NCBI RefSeq assembly: GCF_013409425.1
Contig: NZ_JACCAC010000001.1
Span: forward strand, 930,001 to 994,000
DNA from: Nocardioides perillae
Lineage (GTDB): Bacteria > Actinomycetota > Actinomycetes > Propionibacteriales > Nocardioidaceae
Direction of reading: 5' to 3'
DNA: 64,000 bases
Both the position numbers and the translations under genes were made by a program. Positions 34,678-42,171 of this stretch are shown here, in pieces (positions within the stretch are counted from its first letter, which is position 1; each line of letters begins with the position of its first letter). Under the pieces are notes generated by a model. That model was not told the DNA's origin, searched no databases, and saw only the letters and a list, made by a program, of their open reading frames with translations.

Positions 34678-34728
34678 TGACGGCGGGGGCGAGCGGCGGG
34701 GGCGAGCGGCGGGGGCGAGCGGCGGGGT
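34678..34728 (-). repeat. Four 13-bp tandem repeats in the DUF1906 leader
   Basis: Units of the type GAGCGGCGGGGGC (plus-strand reading) start at 34678 (variant), 34691, 34704 and 34717 (partial). The period is not a multiple of three and lies in the untranslated leader between promoter and start codon. Confidence 0.75.
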
Positions 34729-34741
34729 GGACGGCCCGGTC

Positions 34742-34770
34742 ACGATAAGCACACCTGTCACACCTGTCAC
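34742..34770 (-). promoter_or_regulatory. Promoter of the DUF1906 gene
   Basis: On the minus strand GTGACA (34770-34765), a 17-bp spacer, then TATCGT (34747-34742). The sequence GTGACAG occurs twice 10 bp apart (plus strand: ACACCTGTC repeated), giving an alternative -35. It would yield a leader of about 80 nt. Confidence 0.55.
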
Positions 34771-34780
34771 AGCGAACCCG

Positions 34781-34804
34781 GTGAACTACCGCGCTGTAGT
34801 TCAC
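34781..34804. promoter_or_regulatory. 24-bp perfect 9-6-9 palindrome between the DUF1906 gene and purL
   Basis: GTGAACTAC and GTAGTTCAC are perfectly inverted around CGCGCT. The site is 10 bp upstream of the DUF1906 -35 and 55 bp upstream of the purL -10. Its form is that of a TetR-family operator; the CTAC-N6-GTAG core is typical of such sites. No regulator gene is adjacent. Confidence 0.75.
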
Positions 34805-34858
34805 GAAGGGGTGGGTCCGCGGCCGCGACCGGTTCAGTGGCCGGGGTCCGAGCGCCGG

Positions 34859-34864
34859 TAGATT
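34859..34864 (+). promoter_or_regulatory. Leaderless-type -10 of purL (TAGATT)
   Basis: TAGATT ends 6 nt before GTG 34871, with no ribosome-binding site between. Confidence 0.5.
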
Positions 34865-34870
34865 GCCGCC

Positions 34871-37171
34871 GTGCCGACCCCCACGACGCCCACCGACGCC
34901 CTCGACACCGTGGAGGCGGCGCTGACCGACCCGGACCGCGTCCAGCCGTGGGCCGAGCTGGGGTTGAAGGAGGACGAGTACGCCCGCATCCGCGAGATCC
35001 TCGGGCGCCGTCCGACCAGCAGCGAGCTGGCGATGTACTCGGTGATGTGGAGCGAGCACTGCTCCTACAAGTCGACCAAGGTGCACCTGAAGCAGTTCGG
35101 CGAGCTCGCGCAGGAGACGACCGCCGGCAAGATGCTGGCCGGCATCGGCGAGAACGCCGGCGTGCTCGACATCGGCCAGGGCTACGCGGTGACCTTCAAG
35201 GTCGAGTCGCACAACCACCCGAGCTTCGTCGAGCCCTACCAGGGCGCGGCCACCGGTGTCGGCGGCATCGTGCGCGACATCCTCGCGATGGGCGCGCGCC
35301 CCGTGGCGGTCATGGACCCGCTGCGGTTCGGCCCCCTCGACGCCGACGACACCCAGCGCGTGCTGCCGGGGATCGTGGCGGGCGTCGGGGGCTACGGCAA
35401 CTGCCTCGGCCTGCCCAACATCGGCGGCGAGGCGGTCTTCGACGAGACCTACCTCGGCAACCCGCTGGTCAACGCGCTCTGCGTCGGTGTCCTGCGCCAC
35501 GAGGACCTCCACCTGGCGAAGGCGAGCGGCGTCGGCAACCAGGTGGTGCTCTACGGCGCGCGCACCGGCGGCGACGGCATCGGCGGCGTGTCGGTGCTCG
35601 CCAGCGAGACCTTCGACGAGGGCGGCCCCGCCAAGCGCCCCAGCGTGCAGGTCGGCGACCCCTTCATGGAGAAGCTGCTCATCGAGTGCACCCTCGAGCT
35701 CTTCGCGGCCGGCGTGGTCGCGGGCATCCAGGACCTCGGCGGCGCCGGGCTGTCCTGTGCGACCTCCGAGCTCGCGAGCGCCGGCGACGGCGGCATGCAC
35801 GTCCACCTCGACCGCGTGCCGCTGCGCGACTCGACGCTCTCGCCCGAGGAGGTCCTCATGAGCGAGAGCCAGGAGCGGATGATGGCCGTCGTCGAGCCGG
35901 ACGACGTCGCGGCCTTCCTGGCGATCTGCGCGAAGTGGGACGTCGAGGCCGCGGTCGTCGGCGAGGTGACCGACACCGGCCGCCTCGAGATCGACTGGCA
36001 CGGGCGCCGCGTCGTCGACGTCCCCCCGCGCTCCGTCGCGCACGACGGGCCGACCTACGAGCGGCCGTACGCCCGCCCCGACTGGCAGGACGCCCTGCAG
36101 GCCGACGTGGCCGAGGCGCTGCCGCGACCGGCCGGGGGCGAGGAGCTGCGGGCGACGCTGCTGCGGATGGTCGCCAGCCCCAACCTCTGCGACAAGTCGT
36201 GGATCACCGACCAGTACGACCGCTACGTCCGCGGCGGCACCGTGCTCGCCCAGCCCGAGGACGCCGGCATGGTGCGCGTCGACGAGGAGACCGGCCTCGG
36301 CGTCGCCGTCGCGACCGACTGCAACGGCCGCTTCGCCAAGCTCGACCCCTACGCCGGCGCGCAGCTCGCGCTCGCGGAGTCCTACCGCAACGTCGCGACC
36401 GCGGGCGCGACCCCGCTCGCGGTCTCCGACTGCCTCAACTTCGGCTCGCCGGAGGACCCCGGCGTCATGTGGCAGTTCGCCGAGGCGTGCCGCGGGCTGA
36501 AGGACGCCTGCGCGACGCTCCGCACGCCGGTCACCGGCGGCAACGTCAGCCTCTACAACCAGACCGGCGACACCGCGATCCTGCCCACGCCCGTGGTCGC
36601 GACGCTCGGCGTCATCGAGGACGTCACCCAGCGCACGCCGTCGGGCTTCCGCCCGGTGGCTGACGGGACCCCGGGTGACGAGGTGTTCCTGCTCGGCGAG
36701 ACCCACGAGGAGCTGTCGGGCTCGGAGTGGGCCCACGTCGTGCACGGGCACCTCGGCGGTCTGCCGCCGCGGCTCGACCTCCACGCCGAGCGGGCGCTCG
36801 GTCGCGTGCTCGTCGACGCGTCGCGCTCGGACCTCGTCACCAGTGCCCACGACCTCTCCGAGGGCGGGCTCGCCCAGGCCCTCGCCGAGGCCGCCATGCG
36901 CCACGGCGTCGGCGTGCGGGTCGACCTCGCCGAGGTCGCCGGCGGCGACGTCTTCGTCGCGCTCTTCTCCGAGTCGGCCTCGCGCGCGGTCGTGACGGTC
37001 GCGCCCGACCAGGTCGACGGCCTCGTCGCGCTGGCGGGTGCTCACGGCGTCGCGCTCACCCGTCTCGGCGCCACCGGGGGCACCGACCTCGTCGTCGAGG
37101 GCGCCTTCGCGGTGCCGGTCACCGAGCTGCGCGACGCCTGGACGGCCACCCTGCCGGCCGCGCTGGGCTGA
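34871..37171 (+). CDS. purL: Phosphoribosylformylglycinamidine synthase subunit PurL
   Basis: A 766-residue small-type PurL, the synthetase subunit converting FGAR to FGAM with ATP and ammonia from PurQ. Family blocks are the N-terminal helix and [20 protein letters not shown] (catalytic His region), [24 protein letters not shown] (shown in part: [21 protein letters not shown]), [12 protein letters not shown] and [11 protein letters not shown]. It lacks the fused glutaminase domain of the large enterobacterial enzyme, matching the separate purS and purQ. It is likely leaderless. An ArfB-like gene and a lipoprotein esterase gene follow closely. Confidence 0.97.
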   Translation: MPTPTTPTDALDTVEAALTDPDRVQPWAELGLKEDEYARIREILGRRPTSSELAMYSVMWSEHCSYKSTKVHLKQFGELAQETTAGKMLAGIGENAGVLDIGQGYAVTFKVESHNHPSFVEPYQGAATGVGGIVRDILAMGARPVAVMDPLRFGPLDADDTQRVLPGIVAGVGGYGNCLGLPNIGGEAVFDETYLGNPLVNALCVGVLRHEDLHLAKASGVGNQVVLYGARTGGDGIGGVSVLASETFDEGGPAKRPSVQVGDPFMEKLLIECTLELFAAGVVAGIQDLGGAGLSCATSELASAGDGGMHVHLDRVPLRDSTLSPEEVLMSESQERMMAVVEPDDVAAFLAICAKWDVEAAVVGEVTDTGRLEIDWHGRRVVDVPPRSVAHDGPTYERPYARPDWQDALQADVAEALPRPAGGEELRATLLRMVASPNLCDKSWITDQYDRYVRGGTVLAQPEDAGMVRVDEETGLGVAVATDCNGRFAKLDPYAGAQLALAESYRNVATAGATPLAVSDCLNFGSPEDPGVMWQFAEACRGLKDACATLRTPVTGGNVSLYNQTGDTAILPTPVVATLGVIEDVTQRTPSGFRPVADGTPGDEVFLLGETHEELSGSEWAHVVHGHLGGLPPRLDLHAERALGRVLVDASRSDLVTSAHDLSEGGLAQALAEAAMRHGVGVRVDLAEVAGGDVFVALFSESASRAVVTVAPDQVDGLVALAGAHGVALTRLGATGGTDLVVEGAFAVPVTELRDAWTATLPAALG

Positions 37172-37210
37172 GCCTCGCCCCGCGACCTCGACCCCGGTGC
37201 CGACCTCCAC

Positions 37211-37621
37211 GTGGTCGGGGGCTGGACGCTGTCCGCGGCCGAGCTGGCCGAGCGCTTCTCGCGGTCCTCGGGGCCGGGCGGGCAGGGGGTGGACACGACC
37301 GACAGTCGGGTAGAGCTCTCCGTCGACGTCGCCGGGTCGGCGAGCCTGCCCGGCCACCTGCGCGACCGCGTGCTGACCCGGCTCGCCGGGCGCCTCGTCG
37401 ACGGCGTGCTGACCGTGAGAGCCAGCGAGCACCGCGCGCAGCTCGCCAACCGCCGCGCGGCGCGCGAGCGGCTGGTCGCCCAGCTGCGCGACGCGGCGGC
37501 CGCCCCGCCCGCCCCGCGCCGTGCCACCCGGCCGACGCGCGGCTCGCAGCGCCGGCGCCTCGAGGCCAAGAAGCAGCGCGGGCAGGTCAAGCGGGGCCGT
37601 CGGGGAGACTGGGACGCGTGA
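37211..37621 (+). CDS. arfB: ArfB/YaeJ-type peptidyl-tRNA hydrolase (GGQ protein)
   Basis: A 136-residue release-factor-like protein predicted to rescue stalled ribosomes by hydrolysing peptidyl-tRNA. RFSRSSGPGGQGVDTTDSRVEL carries the catalytic GGQ (about residues 24-26; shown in part: SSGPGGQGVDTTDS). The basic C-terminal tail (RRLEAKKQRGQVKRGRRG) is the part that enters the mRNA channel in ArfB. GTG 37211 is the only start codon after the purL stop in this frame. The 13 codons before it are also open in frame with purL and encode DLHV just before the start, residues often found at the N terminus of actinobacterial homologues. The stop overlaps the next start by GTGA. Confidence 0.85.
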   Translation: MVGGWTLSAAELAERFSRSSGPGGQGVDTTDSRVELSVDVAGSASLPGHLRDRVLTRLAGRLVDGVLTVRASEHRAQLANRRAARERLVAQLRDAAAAPPAPRRATRPTRGSQRRRLEAKKQRGQVKRGRRGDWDA

Positions 37622-38538
37622 GCCCCTCTTCGCGCCCACCCCGCCCGGTCCTGGGCCGCCGTACGCTGCTGGGCGGCGGTCTCGCCGCCGGTGCGCTCGG
37701 CGTCGGTGCGGCGTGCAGCCCCGACGGGCCGAGCGGCTCGTCGGCCCCGAGTGCCCTGGAGACGCCCGTGCCCGACGACCTCCCGACCGGCTTCGGGCCC
37801 GACCGCGTGCAGCGGCTCGACTACGGTCCCGACCGCGAGACGCAGTTCGCCGAGCTGCGACGCACCGACGGGCCGTCGAAGGGCGTGGTCGTCATCGTCC
37901 ACGGCGGCTTCTGGCGCTCGCAGTACGACCTGTCGCTCGGGCAGCCGCTCTCCGCGGCCCTCGTCGACGAGGGGTGGACGGCCCTCAACGTGGAGTACCG
38001 CCGCGTGGGCAACGGCGGCGGCTGGCCGGAGACCTTCGACGACGTCGCGGCCGCCGTCGACGCGCTCGCCGGCGTCGACGACGTGGACACCTCGACGGTG
38101 CTCACGCTGGGGCACTCGGCCGGCGGCCACCTCGCGGTGTGGCTGGCCGCCCGCCCGCGGCTCGAGCCGTGGCGGCCCGTGCGGGTGCCGATCACCGGCG
38201 CGGTCAGCCAGGCGGGCGTGCTCGACCTGGTCGGGGCGCACGAGGCGGGGCTCGGCGGTGGTGCGGTCGAGCAGTTCCTCGGCGGCCCGCCGAGCGACGA
38301 GTGGCGGCTCGTGGACCCGCTGCAGCAGCTCCCGCTCGACGTGCCGGTGCGCTGCGTGCACGGGAGCGGCGACGACATCGTGCCGCTCGGGCAGTCGGAG
38401 ACCTACGTCGAGGCCGCGCGTGCGGCGGGCGCCGACGCGGCTCTCGAGGTCGTCGAGGGCGACCACTTCGTCGTCATCGACCCCGCCTCCGAGGCCTGGC
38501 GAGTGCAGCTGCGGCTGCTGGAGGAGCTGCGCGGCTGA
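37618..38538 (+). CDS. Tat-exported lipoprotein alpha/beta-hydrolase (esterase)
   Basis: A 306-residue protein. The N terminus has a twin-arginine signal (LGRRTLLGGGLAAGALGVGAAC) with a lipobox ending at Cys, so it should be a lipid-anchored surface enzyme. The hydrolase fold shows the oxyanion HGGFWRSQYD, the nucleophile elbow GHSAGGHLAVW (Ser in GxSxG), an Asp in HGSGDDIVPLG, and the catalytic His in GDHFVVID. The hormone-sensitive-lipase/BD-FAE-like pattern points to esterase or peptidase activity on an unknown substrate. GTG 37618 overlaps the ArfB stop. Confidence 0.9.
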   Translation: MSPSSRPPRPVLGRRTLLGGGLAAGALGVGAACSPDGPSGSSAPSALETPVPDDLPTGFGPDRVQRLDYGPDRETQFAELRRTDGPSKGVVVIVHGGFWRSQYDLSLGQPLSAALVDEGWTALNVEYRRVGNGGGWPETFDDVAAAVDALAGVDDVDTSTVLTLGHSAGGHLAVWLAARPRLEPWRPVRVPITGAVSQAGVLDLVGAHEAGLGGGAVEQFLGGPPSDEWRLVDPLQQLPLDVPVRCVHGSGDDIVPLGQSETYVEAARAAGADAALEVVEGDHFVVIDPASEAWRVQLRLLEELRG

Positions 38539-38552
38539 CGGCCCGGCCCTCC

Positions 38553-39173
38553 TCAGCCGCGCGGCCTCGCCCGCACGTGCATCCGCTCGCCCTGGGGTCC
38601 GAAGACGGCGAGCGCCTCGGCGGGGTGGGGGCCGGGGTTGCCGAGCCAGTGGGGTGTGCGGGTGTCGAACTCCACCACCTCGCCCGGCTCGAGCAGGAGG
38701 TCCTGCGAGCCGAGGAGGAGTCGGAGCCGACCGGAGAGGACGTAGAGCCACTCGTAGCCCTCGTGCGTCTGCAGCGACGGCTGCGCGCCCGGCTCCGGCG
38801 GGAAGACGACCTTGTAGGACTGCAGCCCGCCGGGGCGACGGGTCAGCGGCACGAAGGTGCGCCCGTGCCGGGTGACGGGCCGCAGCCGCACGCGGGGGTC
38901 CCCGGTCTCGGGGGCGTCGACCAGCTCGTCGAGCGCGACCCGGTGGGCCTGCGCGAGCGGCAGCAGCAGCTCGAGGGTGGGCTTGCGCTGCCCCGCCTCG
39001 AGCCGCGACAGCGTCGAGACCGAGATGCCCGTCTCGGCGGCGAGGTCGGCCAGGGTGGCGTCGCGCTCGAGGCGCAGCTGGCGCAGCCGCGGGCCGACCC
39101 GCGCCAGGGCGTCGTCGAGGTCGGCGGGAGGCTCGGAGACGGGGTCGGTCGACTGCGGGTGTGCGTGGCTCAC
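38553..39173 (-). CDS. XRE-family regulator with C-terminal cupin
   Basis: A 206-residue regulator: an N-terminal XRE-type HTH (RQLRLERDATLADLAAETGISVSTLSRLEAGQRKPTLELL, about residues 31-70) and a C-terminal cupin beta-barrel (HEGYEWLYVLSGRLRLLLG, GEVVEFDTRTPHWLGN) that probably binds a small ligand or metal. It is divergent from the thioredoxin-reductase/methyltransferase fusion gene. The gap between them contains two 15-bp operator-like sites 21 bp apart, so it most likely controls that gene and itself. GTG 39173 gives a His/Pro-containing N-terminal arm. A CAAACT -10 lies 7 nt upstream on the minus strand. Confidence 0.92.
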   Translation of the reverse strand: MSHAHPQSTDPVSEPPADLDDALARVGPRLRQLRLERDATLADLAAETGISVSTLSRLEAGQRKPTLELLLPLAQAHRVALDELVDAPETGDPRVRLRPVTRHGRTFVPLTRRPGGLQSYKVVFPPEPGAQPSLQTHEGYEWLYVLSGRLRLLLGSQDLLLEPGEVVEFDTRTPHWLGNPGPHPAEALAVFGPQGERMHVRARPRG

Positions 39174-39183
39174 CCGCCGGAGT

Positions 39184-39219
39184 TTGCCAGAACGGCAACG
39201 GTAGTTGTCAAGACGGCGA
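39184..39219. promoter_or_regulatory. Two XRE-type operator sites
   Basis: TTGCCAGAACGGCAA (39184-39198, arms TTGCC/GGCAA) and TTGTCAAGACGGCGA (39205-39219) are 21 bp apart, two helical turns, so bound dimers would lie on the same face. The second covers the -35 of the fusion gene and, on the other strand, a TTGACA -35 for the regulator. Confidence 0.7.
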
Positions 39220-39233
39220 CCACAACGCACGCT
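39205..39233 (+). promoter_or_regulatory. Promoter of the reductase/methyltransferase fusion gene
   Basis: TTGTCA (39205-39210), a 17-bp spacer and CACGCT (39228-39233), 6 nt before ATG 39240, giving a leaderless mRNA. Confidence 0.5.
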
Positions 39234-39239
39234 GGGCAC

Positions 39240-40916
39240 ATGACCTCGTCTCCCGCCTCCGCTCACCACCACGCCCACCACCACGCCCACCACCACGCCC
39301 ACCACCACGCCGACCACCACGCCCGGACGTCCGTCGACGTCCTCGTCGTCGGCGGCGGTGCCGCCGGCCTCTCCGCCGCCCTCACCCTCGGCCGCGCCCG
39401 GCGCGACGTGCTGGTGCTGGACGCCGGCGAGCCGCGCAACGCGCCGGCCGCGGGTGTCCACGGCTACCTCGGCCGCGAGGGCGCCGCCCCCGCCGAGCTG
39501 TACGCCGACGCGCGGGCCGAGGCCACGGCGTACGGCGTGCGGGTGCAGACCGGCCGCGTGGTCACCGCCCGCACCTGGGACCGCCCCGGCACCGGCTTCG
39601 TGGTCACCACCGACGACGGCCGCAGCGTCGAGGCGCGGCGGCTGCTGGTCGCCACGGGTCTCGTCGACGAGCTGCCCGAGGTGCCCGGCGTGCGGGAGCA
39701 CTGGGGGAGTGGCGTGCTGCACTGCCCCTACTGCCACGGCTGGGAGGTGCGCGACCGCGCGCTCGTGGTCGTCGCGAGCAGCGGCTTCGCGACGCACCAG
39801 GCCCTGCTGTGGCGCCAGTGGACCGACCGCCTCACCCTCGTCGTCGACCCCACCCTGTCGCCCGCCCCGACCGAGGACGACCGCGCGCGCCTCGCCGCCC
39901 GGGGCGTCGAGGTCGTCGACACCGAGCCCGGTGGCGTCGTCGAGGTGGCGGGGGAGCCGGGCGCGCTGCGCGGCGTGCGCCTCGCCGACGGCCGGCTCCT
40001 CGAGGCCGACGCCGTCGTCTGCGCGGGCCGGATGGTCGCGCGGAGCGACCTGCTCGCGCAGCTCGGCGTGCCGGCGGAGGAGTTCGAGCGCGGCGGCGTC
40101 TCCTTCGGCTGCGTCGTCACCCCCGGCCCGATGGGCAGCACCTCGGTCCCCGGCGTCTTCGTCGCCGGCAACGTCTCCGACCTCGCCGCCCAGGTGGTCG
40201 TGGCCGCCGGCCAGGGCCTGCAGGCCGGCGCCGCGGCCAACGCCTCGCTCGTCGAGGAGGACACCGACGCCGCGCTGGCCCAGGCGCGCGGCGACTGGTT
40301 CGAGCGGGACTGGTGGGAGGAGCGCTACGCCGCGCGCGGCCCGGTGTGGTCGGGCCACGTCAACGCCCAGCTCGCCGCCGAGGCCGGGCGCCTCGCCCCG
40401 GGCAGGGCGCTCGACGTCGGCGCGGGCGAGGGCGGCGACGCGCTCTGGCTGGCCGAGCAGGGCTGGCAGGTCACCGCGCTGGACTTCGCCGAGGCCGCCC
40501 TGGTGAAGGCCCGCGCGGCCGCCGACGAGCGGGGTCTGGCCGAGCGCACCGACTTCCGGCGGGCCGACGCCCGCACCTTGGAGCCCGGCGAGGAGCGGTG
40601 GGACCTCGTCAGCTCGCAGTTCATCCACCTGCCCGACGGCGGCATGGTCGACCTCGTGCGCCTGCTCGCCCCGGCCGTCGCCCCCGGCGGCACCCTGCTC
40701 GTGGTCGGCCACCACCCGGACGACCTCGCGACCGGCCTGCGCCAGGGCCGCGCCGAGTGGCTCTTCGCGCCCGAGGACCTGCTGCCCGCGCTCGACCCCG
40801 CCGACTGGGACGTGCGCACCGAGGTGCGCGCCCGGGTCGAGGACGGCCACGGGCGCGGGGGCGTCCACGGCGCCACCGAGGTCCGCGACTCGGTCCTGGT
40901 GGCGCGACGCCGCTAG
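39240..40916 (+). CDS. Thioredoxin-reductase-like oxidoreductase fused to a SAM methyltransferase
   Basis: A 558-residue two-domain protein. After a His-rich N terminus (HHHA four times, then DHHA; residues 9-28) comes a thioredoxin-reductase-type flavoprotein: VVGGGAAGLSAALTLG (FAD, about 36-51), the redox pair CPYCHG (about 162-167), and VFVAGNVSD near its end. From about residue 355 a class I SAM-dependent methyltransferase follows (LDVGAGEGGDALWLAEQG at about 390, then VTALDFAEAAL). Such fusions are annotated in other actinobacteria, but a reaction is not established to my knowledge. The combination suggests redox-coupled methylation, for example of a thiol, selenium or metalloid compound; this is inference. 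The TAG stop shares CTAG with the stop of the convergent Nei gene. Confidence 0.9.
   Translation: MTSSPASAHHHAHHHAHHHAHHHADHHARTSVDVLVVGGGAAGLSAALTLGRARRDVLVLDAGEPRNAPAAGVHGYLGREGAAPAELYADARAEATAYGVRVQTGRVVTARTWDRPGTGFVVTTDDGRSVEARRLLVATGLVDELPEVPGVREHWGSGVLHCPYCHGWEVRDRALVVVASSGFATHQALLWRQWTDRLTLVVDPTLSPAPTEDDRARLAARGVEVVDTEPGGVVEVAGEPGALRGVRLADGRLLEADAVVCAGRMVARSDLLAQLGVPAEEFERGGVSFGCVVTPGPMGSTSVPGVFVAGNVSDLAAQVVVAAGQGLQAGAAANASLVEEDTDAALAQARGDWFERDWWEERYAARGPVWSGHVNAQLAAEAGRLAPGRALDVGAGEGGDALWLAEQGWQVTALDFAEAALVKARAAADERGLAERTDFRRADARTLEPGEERWDLVSSQFIHLPDGGMVDLVRLLAPAVAPGGTLLVVGHHPDDLATGLRQGRAEWLFAPEDLLPALDPADWDVRTEVRARVEDGHGRGGVHGATEVRDSVLVARRR
39264..39323 (+). repeat. 12-bp tandem repeats encoding the His-rich N terminus
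   Basis: Four identical CACCACCACGCC units (39264-39311) and a fifth, altered one (to 39323) encode HHHA repeats and DHHA. They are in frame and lie before the conserved FAD domain. Confidence 0.85.
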
Positions 40917-41755
40917 ACCTCGCGGCGCGTCGCGGCGTGCGGGAGCCGGGCCTCGGGGCCCGGCCCCGGCTGGCAGTGGGGGCACCACCAGGTGACCCGG
41001 TTGGCGGGGTCCTCGACGAGCGGCACGTCGCGCAGGACGGTGGTGCCGCACCGGCGGCACGGCTTGCCGGCGCGCCCCGCGACCCAGTGGTCCTCGCCGC
41101 GGGTGCCGACGCCGGTCGTCACCTGGTAGGCGCCCTCCACCAGTGCCGAGTGCCGCAGCGCCTTCGCCGCGAGCCGCACGAGGGCCTCGACGTCGAGGTC
41201 GCCGATCGGCGTCCACGGGCTGCGACCGACGAGGAAGGCGAGCTCGTTGGCCCACAGGTTGCCCAGCCCGGCCATGCGGGTCTGGTCGAGCAGGGCGCTG
41301 ACCAGGGGCGTGGTCGGGTCGGCCCGCAGCCGGCGCACCGCCTCCGCGGCGTCCCAGTCGGCGCGCAGCGGGTCGGGCCCGAGGTGGCCGACGACGCGGT
41401 GCTCGTCGGCGGTGGCGACGAGGTCGAGCTGGTGCAGCTTCAGCCCGTACGCCGTGTGGCCGCTGTCGGTCTCCCACAGCAGCCGCACGTCGGGCAGCAT
41501 CCGGCGCGGCAGCCGCTTGCCCGGCCCGGTCACGCTCCACGACCCGTCCATCAGCAGGTGGCTGTGGAGGGTGACGCCACCGGAGAAGCGGGTCAGCAGG
41601 TGCTTGCCGTGGGTGACGTGCTCCAGCACCGTGCGCCCGGCCAGGTCGCGGGTGGCCAGCCGGGGCACGCGGAAGTCCGAGCGCGTGATGGTGCGCCCGA
41701 GCAGCGGCCGGTCGAGCCGCCGCGCGAGCTTGTAGACGCTGTCCCCCTCCGGCAC
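40913..41755 (-). CDS. Fpg/Nei-family DNA glycosylase/AP lyase
   Basis: A 280-residue base-excision repair enzyme of the endonuclease VIII branch. It begins Met-Pro-Glu-Gly-Asp-Ser-Val, so Pro2 (Schiff-base nucleophile) and Glu3 are in place. The catalytic Lys is in HGKHLLTRF (about residue 51), and MAGLGNLWANE is the H2TH region. The C-terminal zinc finger CRRCG...WCPHC is intact. These features fit Nei2-type actinobacterial enzymes that remove oxidised pyrimidines or ring-opened purines. GTG 41755 is required to place Pro2. It is convergent and overlaps the fusion gene by four bases. Confidence 0.93.
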   Translation of the reverse strand: MPEGDSVYKLARRLDRPLLGRTITRSDFRVPRLATRDLAGRTVLEHVTHGKHLLTRFSGGVTLHSHLLMDGSWSVTGPGKRLPRRMLPDVRLLWETDSGHTAYGLKLHQLDLVATADEHRVVGHLGPDPLRADWDAAEAVRRLRADPTTPLVSALLDQTRMAGLGNLWANELAFLVGRSPWTPIGDLDVEALVRLAAKALRHSALVEGAYQVTTGVGTRGEDHWVAGRAGKPCRRCGTTVLRDVPLVEDPANRVTWWCPHCQPGPGPEARLPHAATRREV

Positions 41756-41775
41756 CGCTCCATCGTGCCGGGTGG

Positions 41776-41781
41776 TCTGAT
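41776..41781 (+). promoter_or_regulatory. Leaderless-type -10 (TCTGAT)
   Basis: TCTGAT ends 6 nt before GTG 41788, 20 bp from the divergent Nei start. Confidence 0.4.
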
Positions 41782-41787
41782 GGGTGC

Positions 41788-42171
41788 GTGCCGCCCCGTC
41801 GCCGCCCCACCGACCCCGCCGCGCTCGCCGCGGCCCTGGACGCCCTGGCCGCCGGGTCCGCCGGGCCGGCCGAGCAGAAGCTGCTCGTGCGCCACTTCCT
41901 CGCCTCGCTCGAGACCCGTGCGCCGGGCCGTTCCGTGGAGGTGCGGGTGCCGCCGTGGGGTGCGGTGCAGGTGGTCGCAGGGGTGCGCCACACCCGCGGC
42001 ACCCCGCCGGCCGTCGTCGAGATGGCGCCTGCGACCTGGCTCGACCTCGCCACCGGTGCCACCACGTGGGCCGAGGCGGTCGGCGCGGGCCGGGTCAGCG
42101 CGAGCGGCGAGCGGGCCGACCTCGCGCCCTACCTGCCCCTCGTCGCCGGCGGCGCCGGAGGTGCCGCGTGA
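41788..42171 (+). CDS. Bacterial SCP-type (sterol carrier family) protein
   Basis: A 127-residue protein of the actinobacterial 'sterol carrier family protein' group. The pattern AEQKLLVRHFLASLETRAPGRSVEVRVPPWGAVQVV, followed by a Thr/Pro turn and VVEMAPATWLDLATGATTWAEAVGAGRVSASGERADLAPYLPL, is that of an SCP2-like fold (shown in part: VRVPPWGAVQVV, VVEMAPATWLDLATG). Ligand binding is assumed from the fold only. It is coupled to the next gene by GTGA. Confidence 0.82.
   Translation: MPPRRRPTDPAALAAALDALAAGSAGPAEQKLLVRHFLASLETRAPGRSVEVRVPPWGAVQVVAGVRHTRGTPPAVVEMAPATWLDLATGATTWAEAVGAGRVSASGERADLAPYLPLVAGGAGGAA

Noticed and set aside
33257..37639. 1460-codon minus-strand open frame across purL and the DUF1906 gene
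   Set aside because: It is antisense to purL and out of frame with the DUF1906 protein, and its translation is Arg/Gly/Ala/Val-rich with no domain.
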